Origin: Anaerolineales bacterium
GTDB lineage: Bacteria; Chloroflexota; Anaerolineae; Anaerolineales; RBG-16-64-43
NCBI GenBank assembly: GCA_016928575.1
Contig: JAFGKK010000023.1
Span: 1 to 50,142, forward strand
Reading direction: 5' to 3'
DNA length: 50,142 nucleotides
Of the stretch, positions 7,644 to 16,024 are shown piece by piece. The translations under genes and the position numbers were made by a program. Below the pieces are notes generated by a model. The model was not told where the DNA came from and did no database searches. It worked only from the letters and a program-made list of their open reading frames with translations. How positions within the stretch are numbered: position 1 is the stretch's first letter; the number at the start of each line of letters is the position of its first letter.

Positions 7644-8705
7644 TCAAATTTCATCGCCGGTCAACGGATCGACGCCGATGTCGAGCCGGCCAGCGGCCAC
7701 CTCGGCGAGGATTTTTATCAGGTATTCTTGGCGCGCGGCGGAAATCCACTCGTTCGGAAAGGGCGCGTATTCCAGCCCGCCGTTTTCCAGGCTGTAAGGA
7801 ACCGCCTCGGCGAAGGCCTCCCCTCCCAGGAATCGCGGCAGAAGATCTTTCAACAGGATGTCCGGACGGAATGCGATTTCCCCCAGGACGCTTTTCGCGC
7901 CTTCGCGGGTTCCGTTTCCGAAGACGGCCAGGTAGAAATCCGGCCTGGCCCCGGCGATGCGGACCCCGTTCCGCGCCAAATGATGGAGCCCCTCATCCCA
8001 CGCGGTGCCGGGCATGGCCGAGGCGGTGTCGATGTAATTTGTCAGCAGGTCCGCGGCGGCGGTGGTCCCGGCCGAGGGATCCGCGCCCGCGGCGATCTCG
8101 AGAGTGAAGATCCGGCAGCGCGGGCAGAGGTAGCGGACCCCGTGCCGGAAACCGTTGCGGTAGATCTTTCCGCGATCGGTGTTCGCCTCGCCGATCCAAC
8201 CGACGTAATCGTTGCGGTTCTCGATCGTGGCGAGCAGCCCGGCCATGAACGCCGCCTGTTCGCGGCGGAGGTTTTCCCCGCCCACCACCAGCAGATTTGG
8301 AAGCGGCTCGGTTCCGCCCGCCTCGGCGGCTACAAAGCGGATCTCCGGGTGGGCTTGCGCCGCGGAGGCAAGCGCCGGTCCGAGATCGGCCTCGACGACC
8401 GCGGCCAAGCGAAGGCCGCTTGCGCTCCGCCCGCCGAGGATGTCGTCGCCGGGCGTCACGCGCAGGATCTGCCAGCCTTGCTGTGCGGCGAATTCCTCCA
8501 CCGCCTGCGCCGCGCGCTTGCCGGCCTCGGTGGCGAGAGGCTCGGGCGCCATCAACAGCGCAAACGGAGGAGGCGTGGGCGTCGCGCTGGGGACGGCCGG
8601 CTGGGTCGGCATCACGGATGGCGTCGGCGACTCGCCCTGCGAGCAGGCGGCCATCGCAACAAGAAGCATCACGGCGGGGCAGAAAGCCATTTTGCGGCCA
8701 GTCAT
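7644..8705 (-). CDS. BMP-family (basic membrane protein-like) substrate-binding lipoprotein
   Basis: A 353-residue predicted lipoprotein. The N-terminus is a signal peptide ending in the lipobox-like AMAAC (Cys near residue 21), followed by a Thr/Pro linker typical of exported proteins in this genome. The body matches the BMP (Bmp/Med/PnrA) periplasmic-binding fold, including a stretch like NLRREQAAFMAGLLATIENR and a WIGE segment. Family members bind nucleosides and feed an ABC importer, but no permease or ATPase gene is adjacent. An ATG at 8705 and one at 8690 are both possible. TACAAT lies eight bases before 8705 with no Shine-Dalgarno sequence, so the transcript may be leaderless. Confidence 0.82.
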   Translation of the reverse strand: MTGRKMAFCPAVMLLVAMAACSQGESPTPSVMPTQPAVPSATPTPPPFALLMAPEPLATEAGKRAAQAVEEFAAQQGWQILRVTPGDDILGGRSASGLRLAAVVEADLGPALASAAQAHPEIRFVAAEAGGTEPLPNLLVVGGENLRREQAAFMAGLLATIENRNDYVGWIGEANTDRGKIYRNGFRHGVRYLCPRCRIFTLEIAAGADPSAGTTAAADLLTNYIDTASAMPGTAWDEGLHHLARNGVRIAGARPDFYLAVFGNGTREGAKSVLGEIAFRPDILLKDLLPRFLGGEAFAEAVPYSLENGGLEYAPFPNEWISAARQEYLIKILAEVAAGRLDIGVDPLTGDEI

Positions 8706-8823
8706 TATCGGGAATTGTAACCTATAGGGAATAGAATCCGGTTATGGAGGATGGACGTTGACCAATTTTAGACTGGCTGCTTAATTATTGAGGGACGCAC
8801 CACCCGTAACGATCTAAAAAAGG

Positions 8824-8852
8824 CGATGGTCGATGGTCCATCGTCCATGGTC
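8824..8852. repeat. Short GATGGTCC-type inverted repeat
   Basis: Between the BMP gene and the GMP-synthase-like gene the words GATGGTC, GATGG, TCCATCG and TCCATGG follow one another, so that the segment can fold on itself. Its use is unknown; it is too short and unlike the other repeats to classify. Confidence 0.3.
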
Positions 8853-8857
8853 CGTCT

Positions 8858-9823
8858 TCACACCGCTTCGATCGTCGACGGCGGCTTGGGGGCGAGGTTG
8901 TAGGTCACGCTGACTACGCCGGGGACTTCCTTGAGGATCGCCTCGGCCAATGTCAACAGCGTTTCGATCGGCAGTTTGGTCGGCGCCGCGGTGCGCGCAT
9001 CCAGGCTGTCCCAGCAGCGGATTTCGATCTGCTGGCCGAACTCGCGCCTGCCCTTGCGCATCCCGGTCACCCGGTCCTGATGCAGGATCGCCAGGTATTG
9101 GAACGCGCCGCTGTCCTTCAGCATCCGCTCGACGACCGCGGTGGCTTTGCGCACGGTCTCGATCCGTTCCGGCGCGGCTTCGCCGATGACCCGCGCCGCG
9201 AGCGCCGGTCCGGGGAAGGGAATCCGATCGAAAGTTTCGGCCGGCAATCCGAGCGCGCGCCCGACCTTGCGCACGCCGTCCTTGCGCAATTGGATCAGCG
9301 GTTCGAGGATCCGGTAGCCGAAGGCTTGCTGCGGATCGATCCCCAGTTGTTCGAAGACGTTGTGCTGGCGCTTGATCCCCGCCACGGTTTCGTCGACGTC
9401 GGTCAGGATCGTTCCCTGCAGGAGGAATTTGGCGCCGCTTTTTTGGACGATCTTGCCGAACACGTTCTTGTAGAAGGTCTGCGTGATCGCCTCGCGCTTC
9501 TGTTCCGGATCGACGACGCCCTTCAGCGCGGCGAAGAACTCCTTGCGGGCGTCGACGACTTCGACCTTAACGCCGAGCTTTTTAAAGGTTGCGGCAACCC
9601 GCTCCGGTTCGTCCCGGCGCATCAGGCCGTTCTGGATAAACACGGTTTTCAATTGCTTTCCAAGCGCCCGGTGCCCGAGCATCGTCACCACCGAGGAATC
9701 CACGCCCCCCGAAAGCGCGTTGATCGCCAGGCCGCTTCCGACGGCGGTTTGGATCTCGGCGACCTTTTGCTCGATGAATTGTTGTTCGTTCAATGATGCG
9801 GCGGCGATCTCCTTGATTTTCAT
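8858..9823 (-). CDS. Stand-alone GMP synthase-like ATP pyrophosphatase subunit
   Basis: A 321-residue protein matching only the C-terminal half of bacterial GuaA, which aminates XMP to GMP after adenylation. The PP-loop SGGVDSS is at residues 38-44, followed by a GTILTD segment, KRQHNV, a dimerisation domain from about 200 and the KPPSTIE tail. The glutamine amidotransferase domain is absent and no candidate for it is adjacent, as in archaeal two-subunit enzymes. Several usually conserved positions differ: PFPGPAL replaces PFPGPGL, RIPF replaces RHPF, and the tail ends KPPSTIEAV instead of KPPATIEWE. The ATG at 9823 has a perfect AGGAGG five bases upstream. It is either a split GuaA subunit or a paralogue with another substrate. 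Confidence 0.85.
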   Translation of the reverse strand: MKIKEIAAASLNEQQFIEQKVAEIQTAVGSGLAINALSGGVDSSVVTMLGHRALGKQLKTVFIQNGLMRRDEPERVAATFKKLGVKVEVVDARKEFFAALKGVVDPEQKREAITQTFYKNVFGKIVQKSGAKFLLQGTILTDVDETVAGIKRQHNVFEQLGIDPQQAFGYRILEPLIQLRKDGVRKVGRALGLPAETFDRIPFPGPALAARVIGEAAPERIETVRKATAVVERMLKDSGAFQYLAILHQDRVTGMRKGRREFGQQIEIRCWDSLDARTAAPTKLPIETLLTLAEAILKEVPGVVSVTYNLAPKPPSTIEAV

Positions 9824-9974
9824 GATTCCTCCTGCATAGAATGGGTTTTAAAAAACCGTTTACCGCGAAGCCCGTCCCCGGTGGGCGGGCCGGGTGACGT
9901 CAAGGGCGCCAAGAAGTAATATAAATATTTTGGCAACTGCTTAGGCAGCTTATTTCGACAGAATAATCTCAGCA

Positions 9975-9992
9975 TAACATCACCGGTGTTAT
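9975..9992. promoter_or_regulatory. Imperfect palindrome upstream of the GMP-synthase-like gene
   Basis: A CACCGGTG core is flanked by ATAAC and TTAT, giving an operator-like dyad about 150 bases upstream of the start at 9823. The surrounding DNA is AT-rich compared with the genes. No known regulator site was recognised. Confidence 0.25.
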
Positions 9993-10000
9993 AGGTTTTG

Positions 10001-10160
10001 TATGTCACCCCGGCGTGGCTCCCCCGCGCCCGCCCTCGCTCCCGCCCTCGCGCCCGCCCTCGCGAAGCGGGGGAAGCGGGGGAAGCAAGGTTCGAAGACG
10101 GGGTCCAGTATTTATTGAAGATTTACTGGATGCCGGCTAATTTCACTCCGGCATGACGAT
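10001..10160. repeat. Dispersed palindromic element with GC-rich 12-mers
   Basis: The segment opens with TCACCCCGGCGTGG, runs through three near-copies of a 12-mer (CGCCCGCCCTCG and variants, 10027-10062), the matching GCGGGGGAAGCGGGGG, and ends with an inverted repeat GATGCCGG...CCGGCATGACG. A similar GTCATGCCCGCG...GGGGATGACG element occurs at 41921-42015. These look like mobile-type intergenic repeats without coding capacity. The rest of the 420-base gap shows no gene. Confidence 0.55.
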
Positions 10161-10184
10161 TACCAGCTGAGCAGTAACAAATTT

Positions 10185-10226
10185 AAAACCTTTGCGTTCT
10201 TTGCGTCTTTGCGGCGAAAAGGTTTT
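10185..10226. repeat. TTTGCGTC repeat element with inverted ends
   Basis: The words TTTGCGTTC, TTTGCGTC and TTTGCGGCG follow each other at 8-9 base intervals. They are bounded by AAAACCTTT and AAAGGTTTT, which are inverted copies of each other. The internal period resembles the TTGTGCC words of the 48-49 kb array. It sits just downstream of the SDR gene. Confidence 0.5.
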
Positions 10227-10245
10227 CCACAACCGGACTTTGAAA

Positions 10246-11259
10246 TCATCTGCCCGGGAAAGTTTTCTCGTACTCCGACAGGATTTTATCCCATTTCGCG
10301 CTGGCCTCGCCGTCGATTGTGCAGCGCCGCGGATCCGCGTCGAACCAATCCAGCGCCCGGCGGACTCCCTCCGCCCACCGCACCTTCGGGGCGAAGTCCG
10401 GAACGAAGGATTTGATCTTGGCGTTGTCGAAGACCAGGCTGTGGGATTTATCCCCCAGCAGGCTCCCCACTGCATCGGGATCGTAGGCGGCGATCAGGTC
10501 CGAGGGGACGTGGACCAGCTTCGGCTCCGCACCCGCCGCCCGGCCGGCTTCAAGGTAAATTTGGTTCCACGGCAGCGCCTCGTCGGAGGTGATGTGGAAT
10601 ATTTCGCCGACGGCTTTCCCCATCCCCATCAATCCGCAGAACCCGACGGCGAAGTCCGCGTTCCAGGTCATCACCCACAGCGAGGTCCCGTCCCCCGGGA
10701 CGATCACCGGCTTCCCGCGCCGGATGCGGTCGATCGCGGTGTAGGGGTGCTCCCAGGAGTTGACGCACAGCGGAATTTGCGAAGGGCCGTAGGTCAGCGA
10801 GGGGCGGACGATCGTGGCCGGAAATTGCCGTTCCCGGAATTCGCGCAGCAGCCGATCCTCGCAGGCGATTTTATTGCGCGAATACTCCCAAAATGGGTTT
10901 TCCAGCGGCGTACTCTCGGTGATCCGGTAATCCGCCGGCGGTTTCCGGTAGGCGCTGGCCGAACTGATGAAGATGAATTGCCGCGTCCGGCCGCGGAACA
11001 GGGCGATGTCGCGCTCGACATCGGCCGGCGTGTAGGCGATCCAATCCACAACCGTGTCGAATTCGCGACCGTCCAGCAGCGACCGGAGGGTTTCCAAATC
11101 CCCGTGGACGTCGCCGGGGATTGCCTCCGCTCCGGCGGGCGCGGGATACTTGCGCGATCGCCCCCGGTTGAGCACCGTCAGCTCCCAGCCGTCCGCGAAC
11201 GCCCGCTCCGCGCAGGCCGAGCTGATCAGGCCGGTCCCGCCGATGAACAGCGCCTTCAT
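10246..11259 (-). CDS. NAD-dependent epimerase/dehydratase-family (SDR) protein
   Basis: A 337-residue extended short-chain dehydrogenase/reductase. The nucleotide-binding loop is GGTGLIS near the N-terminus, the catalytic Ser lies in a SSASAY segment and the YxxxK pair is YSRNK. The C-terminal half shows the sugar-nucleotide type substrate domain, and the overall pattern is like the CSP41/NAD-dependent epimerase group. The true substrate is unknown. The ATG at 11259 is chosen because GGGAG lies seven bases upstream; a GTG at 11268 would have this sequence directly against it. The gene is separate from its neighbours. Confidence 0.88.
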   Translation of the reverse strand: MKALFIGGTGLISSACAERAFADGWELTVLNRGRSRKYPAPAGAEAIPGDVHGDLETLRSLLDGREFDTVVDWIAYTPADVERDIALFRGRTRQFIFISSASAYRKPPADYRITESTPLENPFWEYSRNKIACEDRLLREFRERQFPATIVRPSLTYGPSQIPLCVNSWEHPYTAIDRIRRGKPVIVPGDGTSLWVMTWNADFAVGFCGLMGMGKAVGEIFHITSDEALPWNQIYLEAGRAAGAEPKLVHVPSDLIAAYDPDAVGSLLGDKSHSLVFDNAKIKSFVPDFAPKVRWAEGVRRALDWFDADPRRCTIDGEASAKWDKILSEYEKTFPGR

Positions 11260-11382
11260 GATGCTCACTCCCGTGAGAATGGATTTCCTGCGGCTCGCCG
11301 GTTTTGCATGCCGCCGTTTGCGGCGCTTCCGGTTTTGTACCGGCGCCCATTATTCCGGCAGCGGATTCCCGGCGGTGAACTC

Positions 11383-11661
11383 CTACCCCTCTTTTTGGCG
11401 GGTGACCAGCCAGAGGATCCCCGTGATCAACCAAGGAACAAACCCCGCCCCGATGCAGCATAACCCGGCGGGGTTGTTGAGGTAGGTTTTTTCGCCGTTA
11501 ATGATGACATAAGGGGAAAAGAATCCCGAGAGGGTCAGAATACTGGAGCAACAACAAATCAGGGACAGGAAAACCGAAGAGGTGATGGCCACAATCACGG
11601 GGGTTGACAATCCCCTCTTCGGCGTCGCCGGGATCGGCGCGGAGGACGGAAGGGGTTCCAT
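11383..11661 (-). CDS. Small membrane protein with a CCC motif, copy 1
   Basis: A 92-residue protein of unknown function with a Pro-rich N-terminus and two predicted membrane segments (about 21-45 and 62-85). The first contains three consecutive cysteines (ICCCSS), and the loop before the second has GLCCIGAGFVPW. The ATG at 11661 has GGAGG four bases upstream. It aligns along its length with the next gene upstream (11825-12118): both share the Pro-rich lead, the Cys cluster, a GL-CIGA motif and a C-terminal basic tail. They are tandem paralogues separated by a terminator. Confidence 0.78.
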   Translation of the reverse strand: MEPLPSSAPIPATPKRGLSTPVIVAITSSVFLSLICCCSSILTLSGFFSPYVIINGEKTYLNNPAGLCCIGAGFVPWLITGILWLVTRQKEG

Positions 11662-11679
11662 AAAGCCTCCAAACAATGC

Positions 11680-11734
11680 GAAAAAAACGGTTCCTGCGAC
11701 TCATCCTCGCCGGGATGTTCGAGAGGCAGGAACC
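11680..11734 (-). terminator. Rho-independent terminator between the two small CCC-protein genes
   Basis: GGTTCCTGC (minus strand, from 11734) pairs with GCAGGAACC to form a perfect 9-bp stem, followed after one G by seven T residues. It lies downstream of the 11825-12118 gene and just upstream of the ribosome-binding site of the 11383-11661 gene. It would end the first transcript or attenuate read-through into the second. Confidence 0.75.
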
Positions 11735-11824
11735 CGCGCATCCGAAAGGATTTCTCTTCCTATAAATTTTCTCCCCCGAAAATAACCTCATGCGGAGGAA
11801 ACCCGCATTCGGGCCGGCGGTGGA

Positions 11825-12118
11825 TTATTTCTTCGAGCGCTGGACCAGGAAGACGATGACCGGAATGAACAGCGGAATGATCGCCGCGCCGATGCAGATC
11901 AGGCCGTACATCGGCTCGATGGTGCCGGATTGGTCGCCCATCATCCCGTAGGTTTCCCACGTGCCCTGGCCTGTCAGCAGGGAAACGCCGGGGCAGCAGC
12001 AGCACATAGAGAGGATGACGGCGGCGATGATCGAGATGATCAACGCCACGGGGCTCTTCTTGGCGGGCTCGGATCCGGGCGGGGGTGTAACGGGCGGATT
12101 GACGATTGTCTGTTGCAT
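11825..12118 (-). CDS. Small membrane protein with a CCCC motif, copy 2
   Basis: A 97-residue protein with a Pro/Lys-rich N-terminus, a membrane segment at about 24-43 ending in four cysteines (MCCCCPG), a polar loop, a GLICIGAAIIPLF segment leading into a second membrane helix, and a basic end (QRSKK). The ATG has AGGAGAG upstream. It resembles the small two-helix membrane proteins annotated as hypothetical or DUF4190-like, but no family is certain. It is the paralogue of 11383-11661. Confidence 0.8.
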   Translation of the reverse strand: MQQTIVNPPVTPPPGSEPAKKSPVALIISIIAAVILSMCCCCPGVSLLTGQGTWETYGMMGDQSGTIEPMYGLICIGAAIIPLFIPVIVFLVQRSKK

Positions 12119-12201
12119 ATTTCTCTCCTTTTTTGGGCGCAGTTTTTCGGGGGATTCCCCTTTTACCAGCGTTTCCCAGGATGGACAGGATTATACCCGC
12201 T

Positions 12202-14547
12202 TTACGCGAACTCCTCTTCCGCCCCCTCCCCATAGTCGATCACTTCCCGCGGCTGGGAGCCCTGGGTCGGCGGGCCGATGATCCCGCGCTCCTCGAGCTG
12301 ATCCATCAGCCGCGCGGCGCGGGTGTAGCCGATGCGGAAGTGACGCTGCAACCGCGTGGTCGAGGCCTTGCGCCACTGCCGCACCGCGGCGATCGCCTCC
12401 TCGATCAGTTTGTCCTCGCCGGATCCGTCGGCCTCTTGCTCGAACATCGGCATCTGCTGCATCGGAAAATCCGGCTCGTCGAGGATCCGTCCGCCGTCCG
12501 GACCCGCCGGCGCGTTCGTCGCGCCGTGCGTCACCGGGACGCTCGGCTGGCGCGCCACGTACGCCGCCCGCCAATATTGGACCAGCCGCATGAGCTCCGG
12601 CTCCGAGACGTAGGCTCCCTGCAGGCGGACGAGATTCGGCGAATCCGGGGATTGGAACAGCATATCGCCGCGGCCGAGCAGTTTTTCCGCGCCCGGTTGG
12701 TCGAGGATCACCCGGCTGTCGACCTGCGAGGCGACCGCGAAGGCGATCCGCGCGGGGATGTTAGCCTTGATCAGCCCGGTAAGCACGTCCACCGACGGCC
12801 GCTGGGTGGCGATGATCATGTGGATGCCCGTCGCGCGCGAAAGCTGTCCGATGCGGGTGAGGATCCGCTCGACTTCGTCCGGCGCCATCAGCATCAGGTC
12901 CGCCAGTTCATCGATCACCACCACCCACACCGGCAGCGGCTTCTCGCCGCGCTCCGCCGCCCCGCGGTTGTACTCCTCGAGGTTGCGCACCTTCGCGCCG
13001 CTGAACTTGCGGTAGCGCTCATCCATCTCGCGCGTCACCCACTGCAGCGCGCCCACCACCCTCTCCAGCTCCACCACCACCGGCGCCAAGAGGTGCGGAA
13101 TGCCGTTGTAGGAGGTGAGTTCGACCCGTTTCGGATCGACCAGCAGCAGCCGCAGGTCGTCCGGGGTGTTGTGCAGCAGGTAGCAGGCGAGGATCGCGTT
13201 GACGCACACCGATTTTCCCGAGCCGGTCGTCCCCGCGATCAGCAGGTGCGGCATTTTCGCCAGGTCGGCCACCGCCGGTCGGCCGGAGACGTCCTTGCCG
13301 AGTGCGATCCGCAGCGGCGACCGTCTTTCGCGGAACGCGTCCGATTCGACAACGTCGCGCAGTCCGACCAGCGAGATTTCCGCGTTCGGGACCTCGATCC
13401 CGACGAATCCCTTGCCCGGCACGGGCGCCTGGATCCGGATCGAGGGCGCGGCGAGGGCCAGGGCGATGTCGTCGGATAGCGCGGCGATCTTGCTGACTTT
13501 AATCCGGGTGGTTTTTCCGCCGCGCGTATCGGCGAACCCCGGTTCGACCCCGAATTGCGTGATCGTCGGCCCGCGGTTGATCTCCACCACCTTGGCCGAC
13601 GCCCCGAAGCTCTCCAGGGTATCTTCGATAATCTTGGCCCGCTGGCGGTCGATGTTCTCGTCTGACGCCGCTTCCATTCCAGGATTGAGCACCTGTCCGG
13701 CCGCCGGCAGCGCCCACGGCGGCGGAGGTTCCGGAACGCCGATCGTGATGACCGGCTCCTCTTCGCCCCGGGGGGGTATGTGCGGCTGGGCTTCGGATTC
13801 CCCCACGGCGGCCGAGGGAACGGCGGGCGCCGGCGCAACACCGGATTGGCGGAGGACCGGTTCGGATTCAGCCGTGGGCCGATCGTAACGGACGGCCGGA
13901 GAGGCGGTCTGCGAACGGGAGCGCAAACGAAGGCGCGCGGCTTGCCACCGAGCCCGCAGGAAATTTCCCAACCTTTGACACACGGGCCAGAGAAGACGGA
14001 TGAGTTCCGGGATCGAGACGCGGAAGGCGAGCAGGATACCCACCAGCAACCAGGCCGCCAGCACCAGGACGGTTCCGGCATAGTCGATCAGCGAGAGGAA
14101 CACGTGCAGCAGCAGCGCGCCCGTGTATCCGCCGCCGTTTCCGTCGCGGGCCGTCAGGAAAATCGTGTCGCGTGTGGGATACGTGAGCAGGTGCGCCAGC
14201 ATCAGCGATCCGAGGAACAGGACCGCTATCCCGGCGATCCGATCCGGCGCGGGGACGGGCAGCATCGCGCGGAACCGCCTCAGGATGAGGTATACGCCCG
14301 GGACGGCGAAGATCAGCGGGGCGAGGAAAGCGCCGAGGCCGAACAGGCGCCGCAAGAGCAGGACCCAGGCGGCGGGAAGCGTCTCCGGCTCGGCCGCGAA
14401 AAAGAAGATCAGAGTCAGGAGGCCCAACCCGGCCAAGCCCACTCCGAGGATGTCGAGCCGGCTGTCCGGCGGGACGAGCGGCTCGGAAGAGGGCGCAGGG
14501 GTGCGGGTCGTTTTCTTTCCGACGGGACGTTTCGTTTGAGTCGGCAC
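12202..14547 (-). CDS. ftsK: DNA translocase FtsK/SpoIIIE
   Basis: A 781-residue septal DNA pump that moves chromosome ends through the division site. The N-terminus has four membrane segments (about 33-51, 68-90, 104-122 and 143-175) and then a Pro-rich linker. The motor carries the alpha/beta FtsK domains with Walker A GTTGSGKS at 439-446 and Walker B VVVIDEL at 542-548. The C-terminal winged-helix gamma domain (about 711-765) reads KLIEEAIAAVRQWRKAST and carries the sequence-recognition helix. The start is GTG with AGGA upstream. Unlike E. coli FtsK it has a short linker and SpoIIIE-like size. Confidence 0.96.
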   Translation of the reverse strand: MPTQTKRPVGKKTTRTPAPSSEPLVPPDSRLDILGVGLAGLGLLTLIFFFAAEPETLPAAWVLLLRRLFGLGAFLAPLIFAVPGVYLILRRFRAMLPVPAPDRIAGIAVLFLGSLMLAHLLTYPTRDTIFLTARDGNGGGYTGALLLHVFLSLIDYAGTVLVLAAWLLVGILLAFRVSIPELIRLLWPVCQRLGNFLRARWQAARLRLRSRSQTASPAVRYDRPTAESEPVLRQSGVAPAPAVPSAAVGESEAQPHIPPRGEEEPVITIGVPEPPPPWALPAAGQVLNPGMEAASDENIDRQRAKIIEDTLESFGASAKVVEINRGPTITQFGVEPGFADTRGGKTTRIKVSKIAALSDDIALALAAPSIRIQAPVPGKGFVGIEVPNAEISLVGLRDVVESDAFRERRSPLRIALGKDVSGRPAVADLAKMPHLLIAGTTGSGKSVCVNAILACYLLHNTPDDLRLLLVDPKRVELTSYNGIPHLLAPVVVELERVVGALQWVTREMDERYRKFSGAKVRNLEEYNRGAAERGEKPLPVWVVVIDELADLMLMAPDEVERILTRIGQLSRATGIHMIIATQRPSVDVLTGLIKANIPARIAFAVASQVDSRVILDQPGAEKLLGRGDMLFQSPDSPNLVRLQGAYVSEPELMRLVQYWRAAYVARQPSVPVTHGATNAPAGPDGGRILDEPDFPMQQMPMFEQEADGSGEDKLIEEAIAAVRQWRKASTTRLQRHFRIGYTRAARLMDQLEERGIIGPPTQGSQPREVIDYGEGAEEEFA

Positions 14548-14619
14548 GGTGTTTTCCTAGACCGAGGCGGCCTTGGTCTGGACGATCGCGTGAGTCTCAG
14601 GATCGCGTTCGATTATATA

Positions 14620-15600
14620 TCAACGGTCGTCGTATCCCCGCGGATGGGACCGGTGCCATTGCCAGGCGCTGTCGATAATGTCGCGCAGGGCGGGGACGCG
14701 CGGCGCCCAGCCCAGCTCGCGGCGGATCTTCTCCGAGGAGGCCACCAAGCGGGCCGCGTCGCCGGCCCGCCGCGGAGTGACCTCGGCGGGGATCGGATGC
14801 CCAATGACCTCGCGGGCGACTTCGATCACCTGTTTGACCGAATACCCCGCGCCGTTGCCGAGGTTGTACACCAGGCGCGGCTTCTCCGCCAGCGCGTCGA
14901 GCGTCTGCAGATGCGCCGAGATCAGGTCGGCGACGTGGATGTAGTCGCGGATCGCGCTTCCGTCGGGGGTGGGGTAATCGTCGCCGAAGATTTTCGCCGC
15001 GGGCAGGAGGCCGAGCGGGACCCGCAGGACGAGCGGGATAAGGTGGCTTTCGGCGGGATGGTCCTCGCCCCGGCCGGGCAGCGCGCCCGCCGCGTTGAAG
15101 TAGCGCAGCGCGGCGTACCGCAAGCCGTGGACGAGGTGGTACCACTCGAGGGTCTGCTCGACCATCAGCTTTGTCTGGCCGTAGACGTTGCTCGGCTTGA
15201 TCGGGGAATCTTCCGTGAGCGGCTTGTCGCTCGAGGCGTACACTGCCGCGCTGGAGGAGAACACGAACCGCCGGATTCCCGCGCGTTGGACCTCCTCCAA
15301 CAGCGCGATCGAGCAGGTTACGTTGTTGTGCATGTATTTGCCCGGGTCGCGCATGGATTCCCCGGCTTCGATGAAGGCGGCGAAATGCATCACCGCGTCG
15401 AATTTCCCCTCCATCAGCGCCGCCCGCAGCGCCTCGCGGTCCGCCAGGTTTGCCTGGATGAACTTCGCCCCCGCGGGTACCGCCGCGCGGTGGCCGGTAA
15501 GCAGCGCGTCGAACACCGTCACCGCATGCCCCGCCTCGAGCAGCATCTGTGCGCATCCCGAACCGATGTACCCGGCGCCGCCGGTGACCAAAATGTTCAT
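14620..15600 (-). CDS. galE: UDP-glucose 4-epimerase
   Basis: A 326-residue extended SDR that interconverts UDP-glucose and UDP-galactose with tightly bound NAD. The N-terminus has TGGAGYIGSG, the catalytic residues lie in SSSAAVYA and YGQTK, and RYFNAAGA and NLGNGAGYSV are typical of GalE. The ATG at 15600 has GGAGG upstream. It is likely to supply UDP-galactose for the glycan genes further right, although it is not part of that cluster. The length fits the family. Confidence 0.94.
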   Translation of the reverse strand: MNILVTGGAGYIGSGCAQMLLEAGHAVTVFDALLTGHRAAVPAGAKFIQANLADREALRAALMEGKFDAVMHFAAFIEAGESMRDPGKYMHNNVTCSIALLEEVQRAGIRRFVFSSSAAVYASSDKPLTEDSPIKPSNVYGQTKLMVEQTLEWYHLVHGLRYAALRYFNAAGALPGRGEDHPAESHLIPLVLRVPLGLLPAAKIFGDDYPTPDGSAIRDYIHVADLISAHLQTLDALAEKPRLVYNLGNGAGYSVKQVIEVAREVIGHPIPAEVTPRRAGDAARLVASSEKIRRELGWAPRVPALRDIIDSAWQWHRSHPRGYDDR

Positions 15601-16024
15601 GACTCGCCTCCGCCCAACTTCATCACTGCTCCTCCCGCCCGACGGGCCACCGGACGCTCAGCCTTCCGGCCCAGCTGTTTCGTCGGCGGGTGATTGCGGT
15701 TCCTCCGGACGCCGTCATTGTACATCGATGCGGATCCGCAGGAACCGTCCACGGCTCACTTTAATAAACCGTCGGCGGCAAGCGGGAAGAACAGCGCGCC
15801 GAACATCCGCGTCAAAGCGTGAAGAGCATGCATCAAAGCCGGCGTAATAAAACCATCAACCCCAGGAAACCGTACGGTGCGCGAATTTAACCGCCGCGGC
15901 CGGCAAGATCCTTCGGTTCGTCGGCGTCCATTGCAGGACGGGCTTTGGGGCTTGAATAGGCTGTCCTCTCCCGGGAAGGCCCGCATCCCCCGGAGACCAT
16001 GGCGCGCGGGCTGGATGCGGAAGG
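15601..16024. other. Intergenic region with no recognised gene
   Basis: The 424 bases between galE and the helicase gene hold no convincing reading frame: the longest (76 codons, minus strand, 15756-15986) has Arg/Pro-rich shadow composition and no recognisable domain. On the minus strand a TACAAT box near 15720 could belong to a galE promoter, but no matching -35 is visible. Confidence 0.5.

Noticed and set aside
9820-10008. 62-codon minus-strand frame upstream of the GMP-synthase-like gene
   Set aside because: It overlaps the ribosome-binding site of that gene and has no recognisable domain or start signal.
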